A stretch of DNA of 33,514 nt, taken from positions 1 to 33,514 of the forward strand of contig CAMLGG010000023.1 of assembly GCA_946479475.1 (NCBI GenBank). Reading direction: 5' to 3'. Numbering within the stretch: the stretch's first letter is position 1; every line of letters starts with the position of its first letter. Below, piece after piece: positions 23,687 through 30,360 of the stretch. Source of the stretch: an uncultured Ideonella sp. (GTDB taxonomy: Bacteria > Pseudomonadota > Gammaproteobacteria > Burkholderiales > Burkholderiaceae). Below the pieces are notes generated by a model. The model ran no database searches, had not been told where the DNA came from, and saw only the letters and a program-made list of their open reading frames with translations. A program made the position numbers and the translations under genes.

Positions 23687-24487
23687 ATGATCCGCCGTCG
23701 CCCCTTCGCCTTGCTTGCCGCCGTGCTGGCCGCCGGCGTTTCGCTCGTCACCGCCACCGGCGCCTCGGCGCAGGCGCCGGACTGGAAGAAGGTCCGCATC
23801 GCCGTCGAGGGGGCCTACCCTCCGTTCTCCGAGGTCGGCACCGACGGCAAGATCAAGGGCTTCGACATCGACATCGCGAACGCGCTGTGTGCCGAGATGA
23901 AGGCCGAGTGCACGCTCGTGCCGCAGGAGTGGGACGGCATGATCCCGGCGCTGCAGGCCCGCAAGTTCGATGCGATCGTGGCCCAGATGTCGATCACCGA
24001 GGAGCGGCAGAAGTCGGTCCTGTTCACCGACAAATACTCCAACACCCCGGCCTGGCTGGTCGCGAAGACGGGCACGCCCGCGGATCAATCCGCCGCCGCG
24101 TGGAAGGGCAAGAAGATCGGCGTGCAGCGCACGACGACGCACGACCGCTACGCCACCCAGCACTTCAAGGACAGCGAGATCGTCCGCTACGCCAAGCAGG
24201 ACGAGGTCTTCCTCGACCTGGCCGCCGGCCGCATCGACGCGGTGTTGTGCGATTCCGTCGCCGCCGACCTCGGCTTCATGAAGACGCCGTCCGGCAAGAA
24301 CTTCTCGCGCGTCGGCCCGCCGATCGACGACCCGAAGATCTTCGGCATCGGGGCCGGCATCGCGGTGCGCAAGTCCGACACCGCCCTGGCCCAGAAGCTC
24401 AACGCCGCCATCAAGGCGATCCGCGCCAACGGCACCTACAAGAAGATCCAGGACAAGTACTTCACCTTCGACATCTACGGATCCTGA
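23687..24487 (+). CDS. Periplasmic substrate-binding protein of a polar (basic) amino-acid/dipeptide ABC importer
   Basis: A 266-residue periplasmic binding protein of SBP family 3. The signal peptide is residues 1-28 (cleaved near ASAQA). VRIAVEGAYPPFSEV, KGFDIDIANALCAEM, EWDGMIPALQARKFDAIVAQMSIT and KIGVQRTTTHDRY are the standard lysine/arginine/ornithine- or histidine-type motifs; the Asp in DGMIP and the Arg after GVQ are expected ligand contacts. A GGAGG ribosome-binding site precedes ATG 23687, 52 bases after the cyanophycinase. The ATG of the first permease overlaps its stop codon by one base. The ligand may be arginine or, given the neighbour, beta-aspartyl-arginine; this is inference. 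Confidence 0.92.
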   Translation: MIRRRPFALLAAVLAAGVSLVTATGASAQAPDWKKVRIAVEGAYPPFSEVGTDGKIKGFDIDIANALCAEMKAECTLVPQEWDGMIPALQARKFDAIVAQMSITEERQKSVLFTDKYSNTPAWLVAKTGTPADQSAAAWKGKKIGVQRTTTHDRYATQHFKDSEIVRYAKQDEVFLDLAAGRIDAVLCDSVAADLGFMKTPSGKNFSRVGPPIDDPKIFGIGAGIAVRKSDTALAQKLNAAIKAIRANGTYKKIQDKYFTFDIYGS

Positions 24488-25173
24488 TGCTGCATGGATA
24501 CGGCGCCAGCCTGCTGGAAGGCTCGCTGCTGACGCTGGCGGTGGCCTTCTCCTCGCTGGCGATCGCGCTGGTGCTCGGGCTGTTCGGGGCCATCGCCAAG
24601 CTCTCGCGCGTGAGGCCGCTGCGTTGGGTGGCCCAGGTCTACACCACGCTCATCCGCGGCGTGCCCGACCTGGTCATGATGCTGATGATCTTCTACGGCG
24701 GCCAGGTGCTGGTGAACAAGCTGGGCGAGCGCTTCGGCTGGGACTACCTGGACATCGACCCCTTCGTCGCCGGCGTGCTCACGATCGGCTTCATCTTCGG
24801 CGCCTACATCACCGAGGTCCTGCGCGGCGCCTTCCTCGCCGTGCCGGCGGGCCAGAAGGAGGCGGCGCTGGCCTTCGGCATGACGCCACTGCAGGTGCTG
24901 GTGCGCGTCGTCGGCCCGCAGATGCTTCGCCACGCTCTGCCCGGGCTTTCGAACAACTGGCTGGTGATGGTCAAGAGCACGGCCATCGTCTCGGTGATCG
25001 GGCTGTCGGACCTGATGAACCGAGCCGGGCAGGCGGCCGGCGCCACGCGCGAGCCCTTCATGTTCTACCTCGCCGCGGCCGGCATGTACCTGCTGTTCAC
25101 CTCCGTCTCCGAGTGGGGCTTCGCCGCGCTGCAGCGGCGGCTCGCGATCGGCGTGAAGCAGGTTGCTGTCTGA
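24487..25173 (+). CDS. ABC amino-acid importer permease, HisQ/ArtQ type
   Basis: A 228-residue inner-membrane permease with about five helices. The helical-bundle signature is LLEGSLLTLAVAFSSLAIALVLG at the N-terminus, then TLIRGVPDLVMMLMIFYGG and the EAA loop ITEVLRGAFLAVPAGQKEAALAFGM that docks the ATPase. The TGATG overlap with the binding-protein stop sets the start at 24487. It pairs with the next permease to form the membrane channel of the importer. Confidence 0.93.
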   Translation: MLHGYGASLLEGSLLTLAVAFSSLAIALVLGLFGAIAKLSRVRPLRWVAQVYTTLIRGVPDLVMMLMIFYGGQVLVNKLGERFGWDYLDIDPFVAGVLTIGFIFGAYITEVLRGAFLAVPAGQKEAALAFGMTPLQVLVRVVGPQMLRHALPGLSNNWLVMVKSTAIVSVIGLSDLMNRAGQAAGATREPFMFYLAAAGMYLLFTSVSEWGFAALQRRLAIGVKQVAV

Positions 25174-25187
25174 GCACCCCCCAAGAG

Positions 25188-25877
25188 ATGGATCTCGAAG
25201 TCATCCTCGACAGCCTGCCGCTTTACGGCCACGGCGCCCTGGTGACCCTGGCGCTGCTGGTGCTGTCGCTCGCGATCGGGCTCGCCCTCGCGCTGCCCCT
25301 GGCCATGCTGCGCAGCCTGCCTTCGCCCTGGGCCTGGCGGCCGGTGTGGCTGTTCACCTACGTGATGCGCGGCACGCCGCTGCTGGTGCAGATCTTCCTG
25401 CTGTACTACGGGCTCGCGCAGTTCGAGGCGGTGCGCGAGAGCCCACTGTGGCCGCTGCTGCGCTCGGCCTGGTTCTGCGCGGTGGCCGCCTTCGTGCTCA
25501 ACACCGGCGCCTACACCACCGAGATCCTGTTCGGCGCGATGCGGGCCGTGCCGGCGGGCGAGGTCGAGGCGGCCAAGTCGCTCGGCATGCCGCGCCTGAC
25601 CATCTTCCGCCGCATCGTGCTGCCGTCTGCATTCCGCCGCGCGTTGCCGGCGTATGGCAACGAGGTCGTGCTGATGCTGCATGCCACTTCGCTGGCGAGC
25701 ACCGTCACCCTCTTCGACCTGACCGGCGCGGCGCGCGAGGTGAACTCGCGCTTCTACATGCCCTTCGAGGCCTTCATCACCGCGGGCGTCTGCTACCTGT
25801 TGCTGACCTTCGTGCTGGTGGCGCTGTTCCGCGCCGCCGAGCGCCGCTGGCTGGCGCCGTTGACCGCCCGCAGCTGA
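25188..25877 (+). CDS. ABC amino-acid importer permease, HisM/ArtM type
   Basis: A 229-residue inner-membrane permease, second half of the channel. It begins MDLEVILDSLPLYGHGALVTLALLVLS. TYVMRGTPLLVQIFLLYYGL and the EAA loop TTEILFGAMRAVPAGEVEAAKSLGM are characteristic. Five helices by eye. ATG 25188 lies 14 bases after the first permease. The zinc hydrolase gene follows 15 bases after its stop, unusual because the ATPase normally comes next. Confidence 0.93.
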   Translation: MDLEVILDSLPLYGHGALVTLALLVLSLAIGLALALPLAMLRSLPSPWAWRPVWLFTYVMRGTPLLVQIFLLYYGLAQFEAVRESPLWPLLRSAWFCAVAAFVLNTGAYTTEILFGAMRAVPAGEVEAAKSLGMPRLTIFRRIVLPSAFRRALPAYGNEVVLMLHATSLASTVTLFDLTGAAREVNSRFYMPFEAFITAGVCYLLLTFVLVALFRAAERRWLAPLTARS

Positions 25878-25892
25878 CCTTCCTGATCCGCC

Positions 25893-27017
25893 ATGCGCAC
25901 CGAACACCATCCCCTGATCCCGGCAGCGCCGGGCGCCCAGCTGGAGCTCGTCAGCCTGCACCACGGCACGCCGGGCGCCGGGCCCAAGGTCCTCATCCAG
26001 GCTTCGTTGCATGCCGACGAGGTGCCCGGCATGCTGGTTGCGCATCACCTGCGCCAGCGCCTGGCCGCGCTGGATGCCGAAGGCCGGGTGACCGGCGAGG
26101 TGGTGCTGGTCCCGGCGGCCAACCCGATCGGCCTGAACCAGTGGATGCTGCGAGCCCCCCAGGGGCGCTTCGAGTGGTCCAGCGGCGAGAACTTCAACCG
26201 CCAGTTCGCCGACCTGACCCCCGTTGTGCTCGACCGCGTCGGCGATCGGCTCGGCGCGGATGCCGCGGCCAACGTCTTGCTGGTGCGTGGGGCCTTGCGT
26301 GACGCGGTGGCCGCACTGCCCGCCGCCACGCCGCTGGAGCAATTGCGCCGCACGCTGCTGGGCCTCGCGATCGATGCCGACACCGTCCTCGACCTGCACT
26401 GCGACGGCGAAGCGCTCTTGCACCTGTACACGACCAACGCCACCTGGGCGCCGCACGGCGAGTTGCTGGCGCGCAGCATCGGCGCCGAGGTCGCGCTGCT
26501 GGCCGGCCGCTCGGGTGGCGACCCCTTCGACGAGGCCTGCTCGATGGTCTGGGCGGACCTGGCCGAGCGCCTCGGCCCCCAGCGGCCGCTTCCCCCATCG
26601 TGCATGGCCGCGACCATCGAGCTGCGCGGCGAGCACGATGTCGACCACGCCCTGGCCGCCCGCGATGCCGAGGCGATCATGAACTACCTGCACCACCGCG
26701 GCGCGGTGCGCCTCGATGCGGCGCCGGCGCTGCCCGCCACCTGCTGCGAGCCCACGCCGCTCGCCGGCTCGATGCCCATGCATGCGCCGCACGGCGGCGT
26801 GCTCGTCTTCCTGCGCGAGGTGGGCGAGCGGGTGAAGAAAGGCGACCGCCTGGCCGAGGTGATCGACCCCATCAGCGGCGTGGCGACGCCCATCGTCGCG
26901 CCGGTCGACGGCCTGTTCTTCGCCCGCGAATGCAAGCGCTTCGCGGTGGCCGGCATGAACATCGGCAAGGTGGCGGGGCGCGAGGCGCTGCGCACCGGCT
27001 CGTTGCTGTCCGCATGA
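25893..27017 (+). CDS. AstE/AspA-type zinc amidohydrolase (succinylglutamate desuccinylase/aspartoacylase family)
   Basis: A 374-residue M14-fold zinc hydrolase without a signal peptide, so cytosolic. Likely zinc ligands are His40 and Glu43 (ASLHADEVPG) and His169 (LDLHCDGEA). A general-base candidate is Glu243 (ATIELRGEHD). A C-terminal small beta-domain (~295-365) has GGVLVFLREVGERVKKGDRLAEV and IVAPVDGLFF. Family enzymes remove acyl groups such as succinyl or acetyl from amino acids. It sits inside the ABC operon between permease and ATPase and 3 kb from a cyanophycinase, so the imported ligand is probably its substrate. I infer beta-aspartyl-arginine or an N-acyl basic amino acid. It is not the isoaspartyl dipeptidase IadA or the asparaginase-like IaaA. 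Confidence 0.85.
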   Translation: MRTEHHPLIPAAPGAQLELVSLHHGTPGAGPKVLIQASLHADEVPGMLVAHHLRQRLAALDAEGRVTGEVVLVPAANPIGLNQWMLRAPQGRFEWSSGENFNRQFADLTPVVLDRVGDRLGADAAANVLLVRGALRDAVAALPAATPLEQLRRTLLGLAIDADTVLDLHCDGEALLHLYTTNATWAPHGELLARSIGAEVALLAGRSGGDPFDEACSMVWADLAERLGPQRPLPPSCMAATIELRGEHDVDHALAARDAEAIMNYLHHRGAVRLDAAPALPATCCEPTPLAGSMPMHAPHGGVLVFLREVGERVKKGDRLAEVIDPISGVATPIVAPVDGLFFARECKRFAVAGMNIGKVAGREALRTGSLLSA

Positions 27018-27024
27018 GGCGCGC

Positions 27025-27807
27025 ATGACGCATCCGACCGCCCACGTCGGCCTCGTCGTCGACAACCTTCACAAGCGCTTCGGCGATCGCGAGGTGTTGC
27101 GCGGCGTGACGCTCGCAGCGCGGCCCGGCGACGTGGTCGCCATCATCGGCGCGAGCGGCTCGGGCAAGAGCACGCTGCTGCGCTGCCTGAACCTGCTGGA
27201 GCAGCCGCACGAGGGTACCCTGAAGCTGGGGCCCGAGACGCTGGCCCTCAAGCGTGACCGCGACGGCAGCCTGATGGCCGCCGACGCGGCGCAGCTTCGC
27301 CATTGGCGTTCGCGCCTGGCCTTCGTCTTCCAGAGCTTCAACCTCTGGCAGCACCGCACGGCGATCGAGAACGTGACCGAGGCGCCCATCCACGTGCTGG
27401 GCCAGAAGCCCGAGGCGGCCCGCGAAAGGGCGCGCGAGCTGCTGGCGCGCGTCGGCCTCTCGCACCGCGAGAACAACTACCCGGCGCAGCTTTCCGGTGG
27501 CGAGCAGCAGCGGGTCGCCATCGCGCGTGCGCTGGCCGTCGATCCCGAGGTCATGCTGTTCGACGAGCCCACCTCGGCGCTGGACCCCGAGCTGGTGGGC
27601 GAGGTGCTGCGCGTGATGCGCGGCCTGGCCGCCGAGGGGCGCACCATGCTGGTGGTGACGCACGAGATGGAGTTCGCCCGCGAGGTGGCAGGCCACGCCA
27701 TCTTCCTGCACAAGGGCCTGATCGAGGAGCAGGGCCCGCCGAAGGAGGTGCTGGTGCGGCCGCAGAGCGAGCGCCTCAGGCAGTTTCTCTCGGGCGGCCT
27801 GAAGTAG
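27025..27807 (+). CDS. ATP-binding subunit of the polar amino-acid ABC importer (HisP/ArtP type)
   Basis: A 260-residue ABC ATPase. Walker A is GASGSGKST (residues 42-50), the Q-loop VFQSFNLWQH, the signature LSGGEQQR (156-163), Walker B VMLFDEPTSALD (176-187), and the switch histidine in VVTHEMEFAREV. The sequence around LRCLNLLEQPHEGTL is typical of HisP-like amino-acid importers. It starts 7 bases after the zinc hydrolase and completes the importer with the binding protein at 23687 and the two permeases. The BON-domain gene begins 13 bases after its stop, so the transcript may continue. Confidence 0.95.
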   Translation: MTHPTAHVGLVVDNLHKRFGDREVLRGVTLAARPGDVVAIIGASGSGKSTLLRCLNLLEQPHEGTLKLGPETLALKRDRDGSLMAADAAQLRHWRSRLAFVFQSFNLWQHRTAIENVTEAPIHVLGQKPEAARERARELLARVGLSHRENNYPAQLSGGEQQRVAIARALAVDPEVMLFDEPTSALDPELVGEVLRVMRGLAAEGRTMLVVTHEMEFAREVAGHAIFLHKGLIEEQGPPKEVLVRPQSERLRQFLSGGLK

Positions 27808-27820
27808 CGCGAGGCCCTTC

Positions 27821-28279
27821 ATGCGGCACATCGTCATCGCCCTCCTGGCCCTGCCGGCGTGGGTGCATGCGGCCGACGCGCCGCGGCGCAATGTCTTCGA
27901 CGACCCCTTCGTCCAGCTGACCAGCGCCCTGCTCGCCTGCCCCGTGCCGCCAGGCCCGCTGCTGACCGAGGCCGAGGCGAGGGCCCAGGCCCACGGCCGC
28001 ATCGAGCGCGGCACCAGCTGCTACCGGGCCGGCCGCTGCCGCCTGCCCAACAGCTACCTGTATGACCAGGAAATCATGCCCCGCGTGCAGAAGGCGGTCG
28101 ATGCCGACGGCCGCTTCGATCGCACGACCAGCGTCTGGGCCACCGGCCAGCGGCGCTGGATCTGGCTGCAGGGCTGCGTGAGCGACAAGGGCGAGGCCCA
28201 GGCGCTCGAGGCGCTGGTACGGAGCATCGACGACGTCGAAGGGGTCGTGAACGAACTGGTCGTGCAGCCTGCACGTTGA
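27821..28279 (+). CDS. Exported protein with C-terminal BON-like domain
   Basis: A 152-residue exported protein of unknown function. Residues 1-18 are a signal peptide (ending VHA-ADA). The middle has cysteines at 40, 67 and 73, and the last third (~86-148) resembles a BON domain: VQKAVDADGRFD, then RWIWLQGCVSDKGEAQALEALVRSIDDVEGVVNEL, with Cys119. BON domains bind membranes or other envelope components. It begins 13 bases after the ABC ATPase and may ride on that transcript, but nothing in it points to amino-acid uptake. Confidence 0.75.
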   Translation: MRHIVIALLALPAWVHAADAPRRNVFDDPFVQLTSALLACPVPPGPLLTEAEARAQAHGRIERGTSCYRAGRCRLPNSYLYDQEIMPRVQKAVDADGRFDRTTSVWATGQRRWIWLQGCVSDKGEAQALEALVRSIDDVEGVVNELVVQPAR

Positions 28280-28309
28280 GCCCGCGGCCGCGGGTGCTAA
28301 GGTGCCCGC

Positions 28310-28888
28310 ATGCGACCGGCCCGAAGACTCTTCCTCCTGGCGGCCGCCTTCGCGGGGGTGGCGCGGGCGGCAACGCCCCTCGCCAGCTTCAGCCTCCAAT
28401 GGCGCGTGGTTCCCTGGCCCCCGGTGCCGGTGGCCTCCACCGCGCCGGGCTCGATCACGGTGTCCAGCTCACGAGGGGCCACCTCGACCGGTGCCGTGAC
28501 GACGCACACCGCGGTGGCCGAGCCAGCGCCGCAGCGCCTTCTCCTGCGCAACGGCGGCCAGGCCCGCATCGCCCAGCTTCGCGACGCTTCCAACGATCCG
28601 CCGGACTTCGTCTGGACGCCGCTGGGCCAGGGCGTCGCGAGCGCACGCCGCCGTCGCGCCCGGCATGAATCGCTGTGGGTGCAGGTGCAATGGCCCGGCG
28701 GCAACGCGCCCGCCACGCTGGCTTACCGCTTCGAGCAGCCGCTGTCGGACCCGGGCCGCGCGGACGCTGCGCAGCAGCTCGACGGCGAGCTCGCCATCCC
28801 TCTCGACCAGTGGGTTTCCGTCGGCCACTGGACCGCGCCGGACGGCTTGGGCCAGTCGCTCGAGATGCGCCTCAGCCGCCTACCGTGA
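28310..28888 (+). CDS. Exported protein of unknown function
   Basis: A 192-residue protein I do not recognise. A signal peptide (~1-20, MRPARRLFLLAAAFAGVARA) precedes a Ser/Thr/Val-rich stretch (residues 42-68), a basic patch RRRRARH near 113, and a beta-rich C-terminal half (SLWVQVQWPGG, LDGELAIPLDQWVSVG). No cysteines are visible in the mature part. It starts 30 bases after the BON gene on the same strand and ends just before the hairpin repeat at 28955-29006. Codon use matches the neighbours and the signal peptide is good, so I believe it is a real gene, probably periplasmic. Confidence 0.65.
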   Translation: MRPARRLFLLAAAFAGVARAATPLASFSLQWRVVPWPPVPVASTAPGSITVSSSRGATSTGAVTTHTAVAEPAPQRLLLRNGGQARIAQLRDASNDPPDFVWTPLGQGVASARRRRARHESLWVQVQWPGGNAPATLAYRFEQPLSDPGRADAAQQLDGELAIPLDQWVSVGHWTAPDGLGQSLEMRLSRLP

Positions 28889-28954
28889 ACAACGGCGTCG
28901 GGGCGCGCGCAGCGCCGCCCCTTTCATGGGCGTGCGCGGATCCGGCTCTGCCGG

Positions 28955-29006
28955 TCCGCTGCGCGAGCCCCCTTGGGGGGCAGCCCCCGGAAGGAAGCGT
29001 GGGGGC
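28955..29006. repeat. Intergenic tandem-hairpin repeat, possible bidirectional terminator
   Basis: The first hairpin is GCTGC (28958-28962) with GCAGC (28980-28984) around CCCCC-TT-GGGGG (28968-28979). The second is GCCCCC (28983-28988) with GGGGGC (29001-29006). The element lies between the convergent ends of the plus-strand exported-protein gene and mltA. It shares its CCCCTTGGGG core with the element at 15729-15755 and looks like a dispersed Burkholderiales intergenic repeat. There is no U-run, so factor-independent termination is uncertain. Confidence 0.6.
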
Positions 29007-29008
29007 CT

Positions 29009-30211
29009 TCATTTCGGCCACAGGGCCCACGCCCGCAGCGGCTGCTTCATCCGGCCCGCCTGCGCCTCCGCCTCGTCGCCCCAGCCCCAGAAGTAGTCGG
29101 CCCGCACCGCGCCGACGATCGCGCTGCCGGTGTCCTGCGCCAGCACCAGCCGCTGCAGCGGCCGGGTGGACAGCGGCTCGGTGGAATCGAGCCACACCGG
29201 CGTCCCGTAGGGCACGGCCAGCGGATCGACGGCGATCGACCGGCCCGGCGTCAGCGGCACCCCCTGGGCGCCCCTGGGCCCGAGCGCCGGGTCGGGCAGC
29301 GGCTCCTCGCGGAAGAAGACCGTGCGCGGGTTCTGCCACAGGACCTCGTTGATCCGCTTCGGGTTGCGCCGGGCCCAGTCCTTGATCGCCGGCCAGCTCG
29401 CCTCGCCCGGTGCCAGCTCGCCCTGGTCGATCAGCCAGCGGCCGACCGAGCGGTAGGGCTGGTCGTTGTGGCCGGCGAAGGCGATGCGCACCAGCTTGGC
29501 GCTGCCGTCGGCCTCGGTGATGCGCAACCTGCCGGAGCCCTGGATCTGCAGCAGCAGCGCGTCCATCGGGTCCTCGACCCAGGCGATCTCGCGGCCCTTC
29601 AGCCCGGCCTGCGCGGCCGGCAGCGTGTCCAGCTCCTGCCGCGTCCAGTAGGGCTTGCGCTGCGCCAGGTCGGCGGGCGGCCCGTACAGCGGCACCCGCC
29701 GCGCCTTCGTCAGCTTGCGGCTGGCCTCGACCAGGGGCTCGAAGTAGCCGGTCATCAGGCCGGCAGGATCGCCTTCGAGCGACTCCAGACGGTAGACCTT
29801 GAAGCGCTGCTCGATCCATTGCCGCGCCTGCGCGTCGTCGGCGGGGAAGAACTGGCGCGCCTGGGCGCAGACCCCGGCCCACGGCACGGCCAAGGCCCCG
29901 GGACTCGCGCAGCTCAGCCGCAGCGCCGGCCAGGCTTGCGCGACTCGGTCCTGGCCCCAGCCGGGCAGCTCCTCGAAGCCGGCCGGCACCCAGCGCGCAT
30001 GGGCACGGTCCAGCGTACCGGGAGGTGCCGGCACCGGTGCGCTCGCCGGGATGCCGGGCGCGGCGGGTGCGCCGACGCCGCGCTCCTCGACCGGCACCGG
30101 GGCCTGGCGCTGCAGGATCGAGCAGGCCGCCAGCAGGCCCGCGGCCAGCAGCGGCGCGAACGCGCGAGACAATCGCCGATGGGCGCCGGCAGGGCGCGAG
30201 GCAAGGCTCAT
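29009..30211 (-). CDS. mltA: Membrane-bound lytic murein transglycosylase A
   Basis: A 400-residue outer-membrane lipoprotein that cleaves peptidoglycan glycan strands with formation of 1,6-anhydromuramic ends. A lipoprotein signal ends in the lipobox LLAAC with Cys30. The MltA barrel includes GLMTGYFEPLVEASR, DALLLQIQGSGRLRI, AFAGHNDQPYRSVGRWLI and NPRTVFFRE. The C-terminal 3D domain carries the catalytic Asp360 in LAQDTGSAIVGAVRADYFWGWG. The frame is open 51 codons upstream, but the lipobox position favours ATG 30211. That start codon shares the palindrome CATG with the start of the opposite-strand small gene at 30210, so the mltA promoter must lie inside or beyond that gene. Confidence 0.94.
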   Translation of the reverse strand: MSLASRPAGAHRRLSRAFAPLLAAGLLAACSILQRQAPVPVEERGVGAPAAPGIPASAPVPAPPGTLDRAHARWVPAGFEELPGWGQDRVAQAWPALRLSCASPGALAVPWAGVCAQARQFFPADDAQARQWIEQRFKVYRLESLEGDPAGLMTGYFEPLVEASRKLTKARRVPLYGPPADLAQRKPYWTRQELDTLPAAQAGLKGREIAWVEDPMDALLLQIQGSGRLRITEADGSAKLVRIAFAGHNDQPYRSVGRWLIDQGELAPGEASWPAIKDWARRNPKRINEVLWQNPRTVFFREEPLPDPALGPRGAQGVPLTPGRSIAVDPLAVPYGTPVWLDSTEPLSTRPLQRLVLAQDTGSAIVGAVRADYFWGWGDEAEAQAGRMKQPLRAWALWPK

Positions 30212-30359
30212 GGGCTGGTTGATCTTCGAGGCGCTCGCCGCGGCGGGCGTGCTGGTGTTCATGGTGTGGTGGACGATGTTCTCGGGGCGCCGCGGCGGCG
30301 AGCCGCCGCCGCCGCAAGAACCGGCCGACCAGCCACGGCGGGACGACGAGGCGCGCTGA
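30210..30359 (+). CDS. Small single-pass membrane protein (49 residues)
   Basis: A short gene encoding one hydrophobic helix (about residues 3-24, MGWLIFEALAAAGVLVFMVWW) followed by a basic/proline-rich tail (GEPPPPQEPADQPRRDD). GAGGCAAGG lies just upstream of the ATG as a ribosome-binding site. The start shares the CATG palindrome with mltA on the other strand, and the stop is one base from the stop of the next minus-strand gene. It therefore exactly fills the space between two genes, which supports it being real. Function unknown; possibly an envelope-localised partner of MltA. Confidence 0.65.
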   Translation: MGWLIFEALAAAGVLVFMVWWTMFSGRRGGEPPPPQEPADQPRRDDEAR

Positions 30360-30360
30360 C

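Noticed and set aside
25065..27065. A 666-codon minus-strand open frame opposite the permease and hydrolase genes
   Set aside because: Antisense to genes with clear motifs; composition typical of a GC-driven spurious frame.
28955..29006. A CRISPR repeat or integron-type site
   Set aside because: There are only two nested hairpins with no spacer-repeat periodicity and no cas or integrase gene; an intergenic REP-like element explains it.
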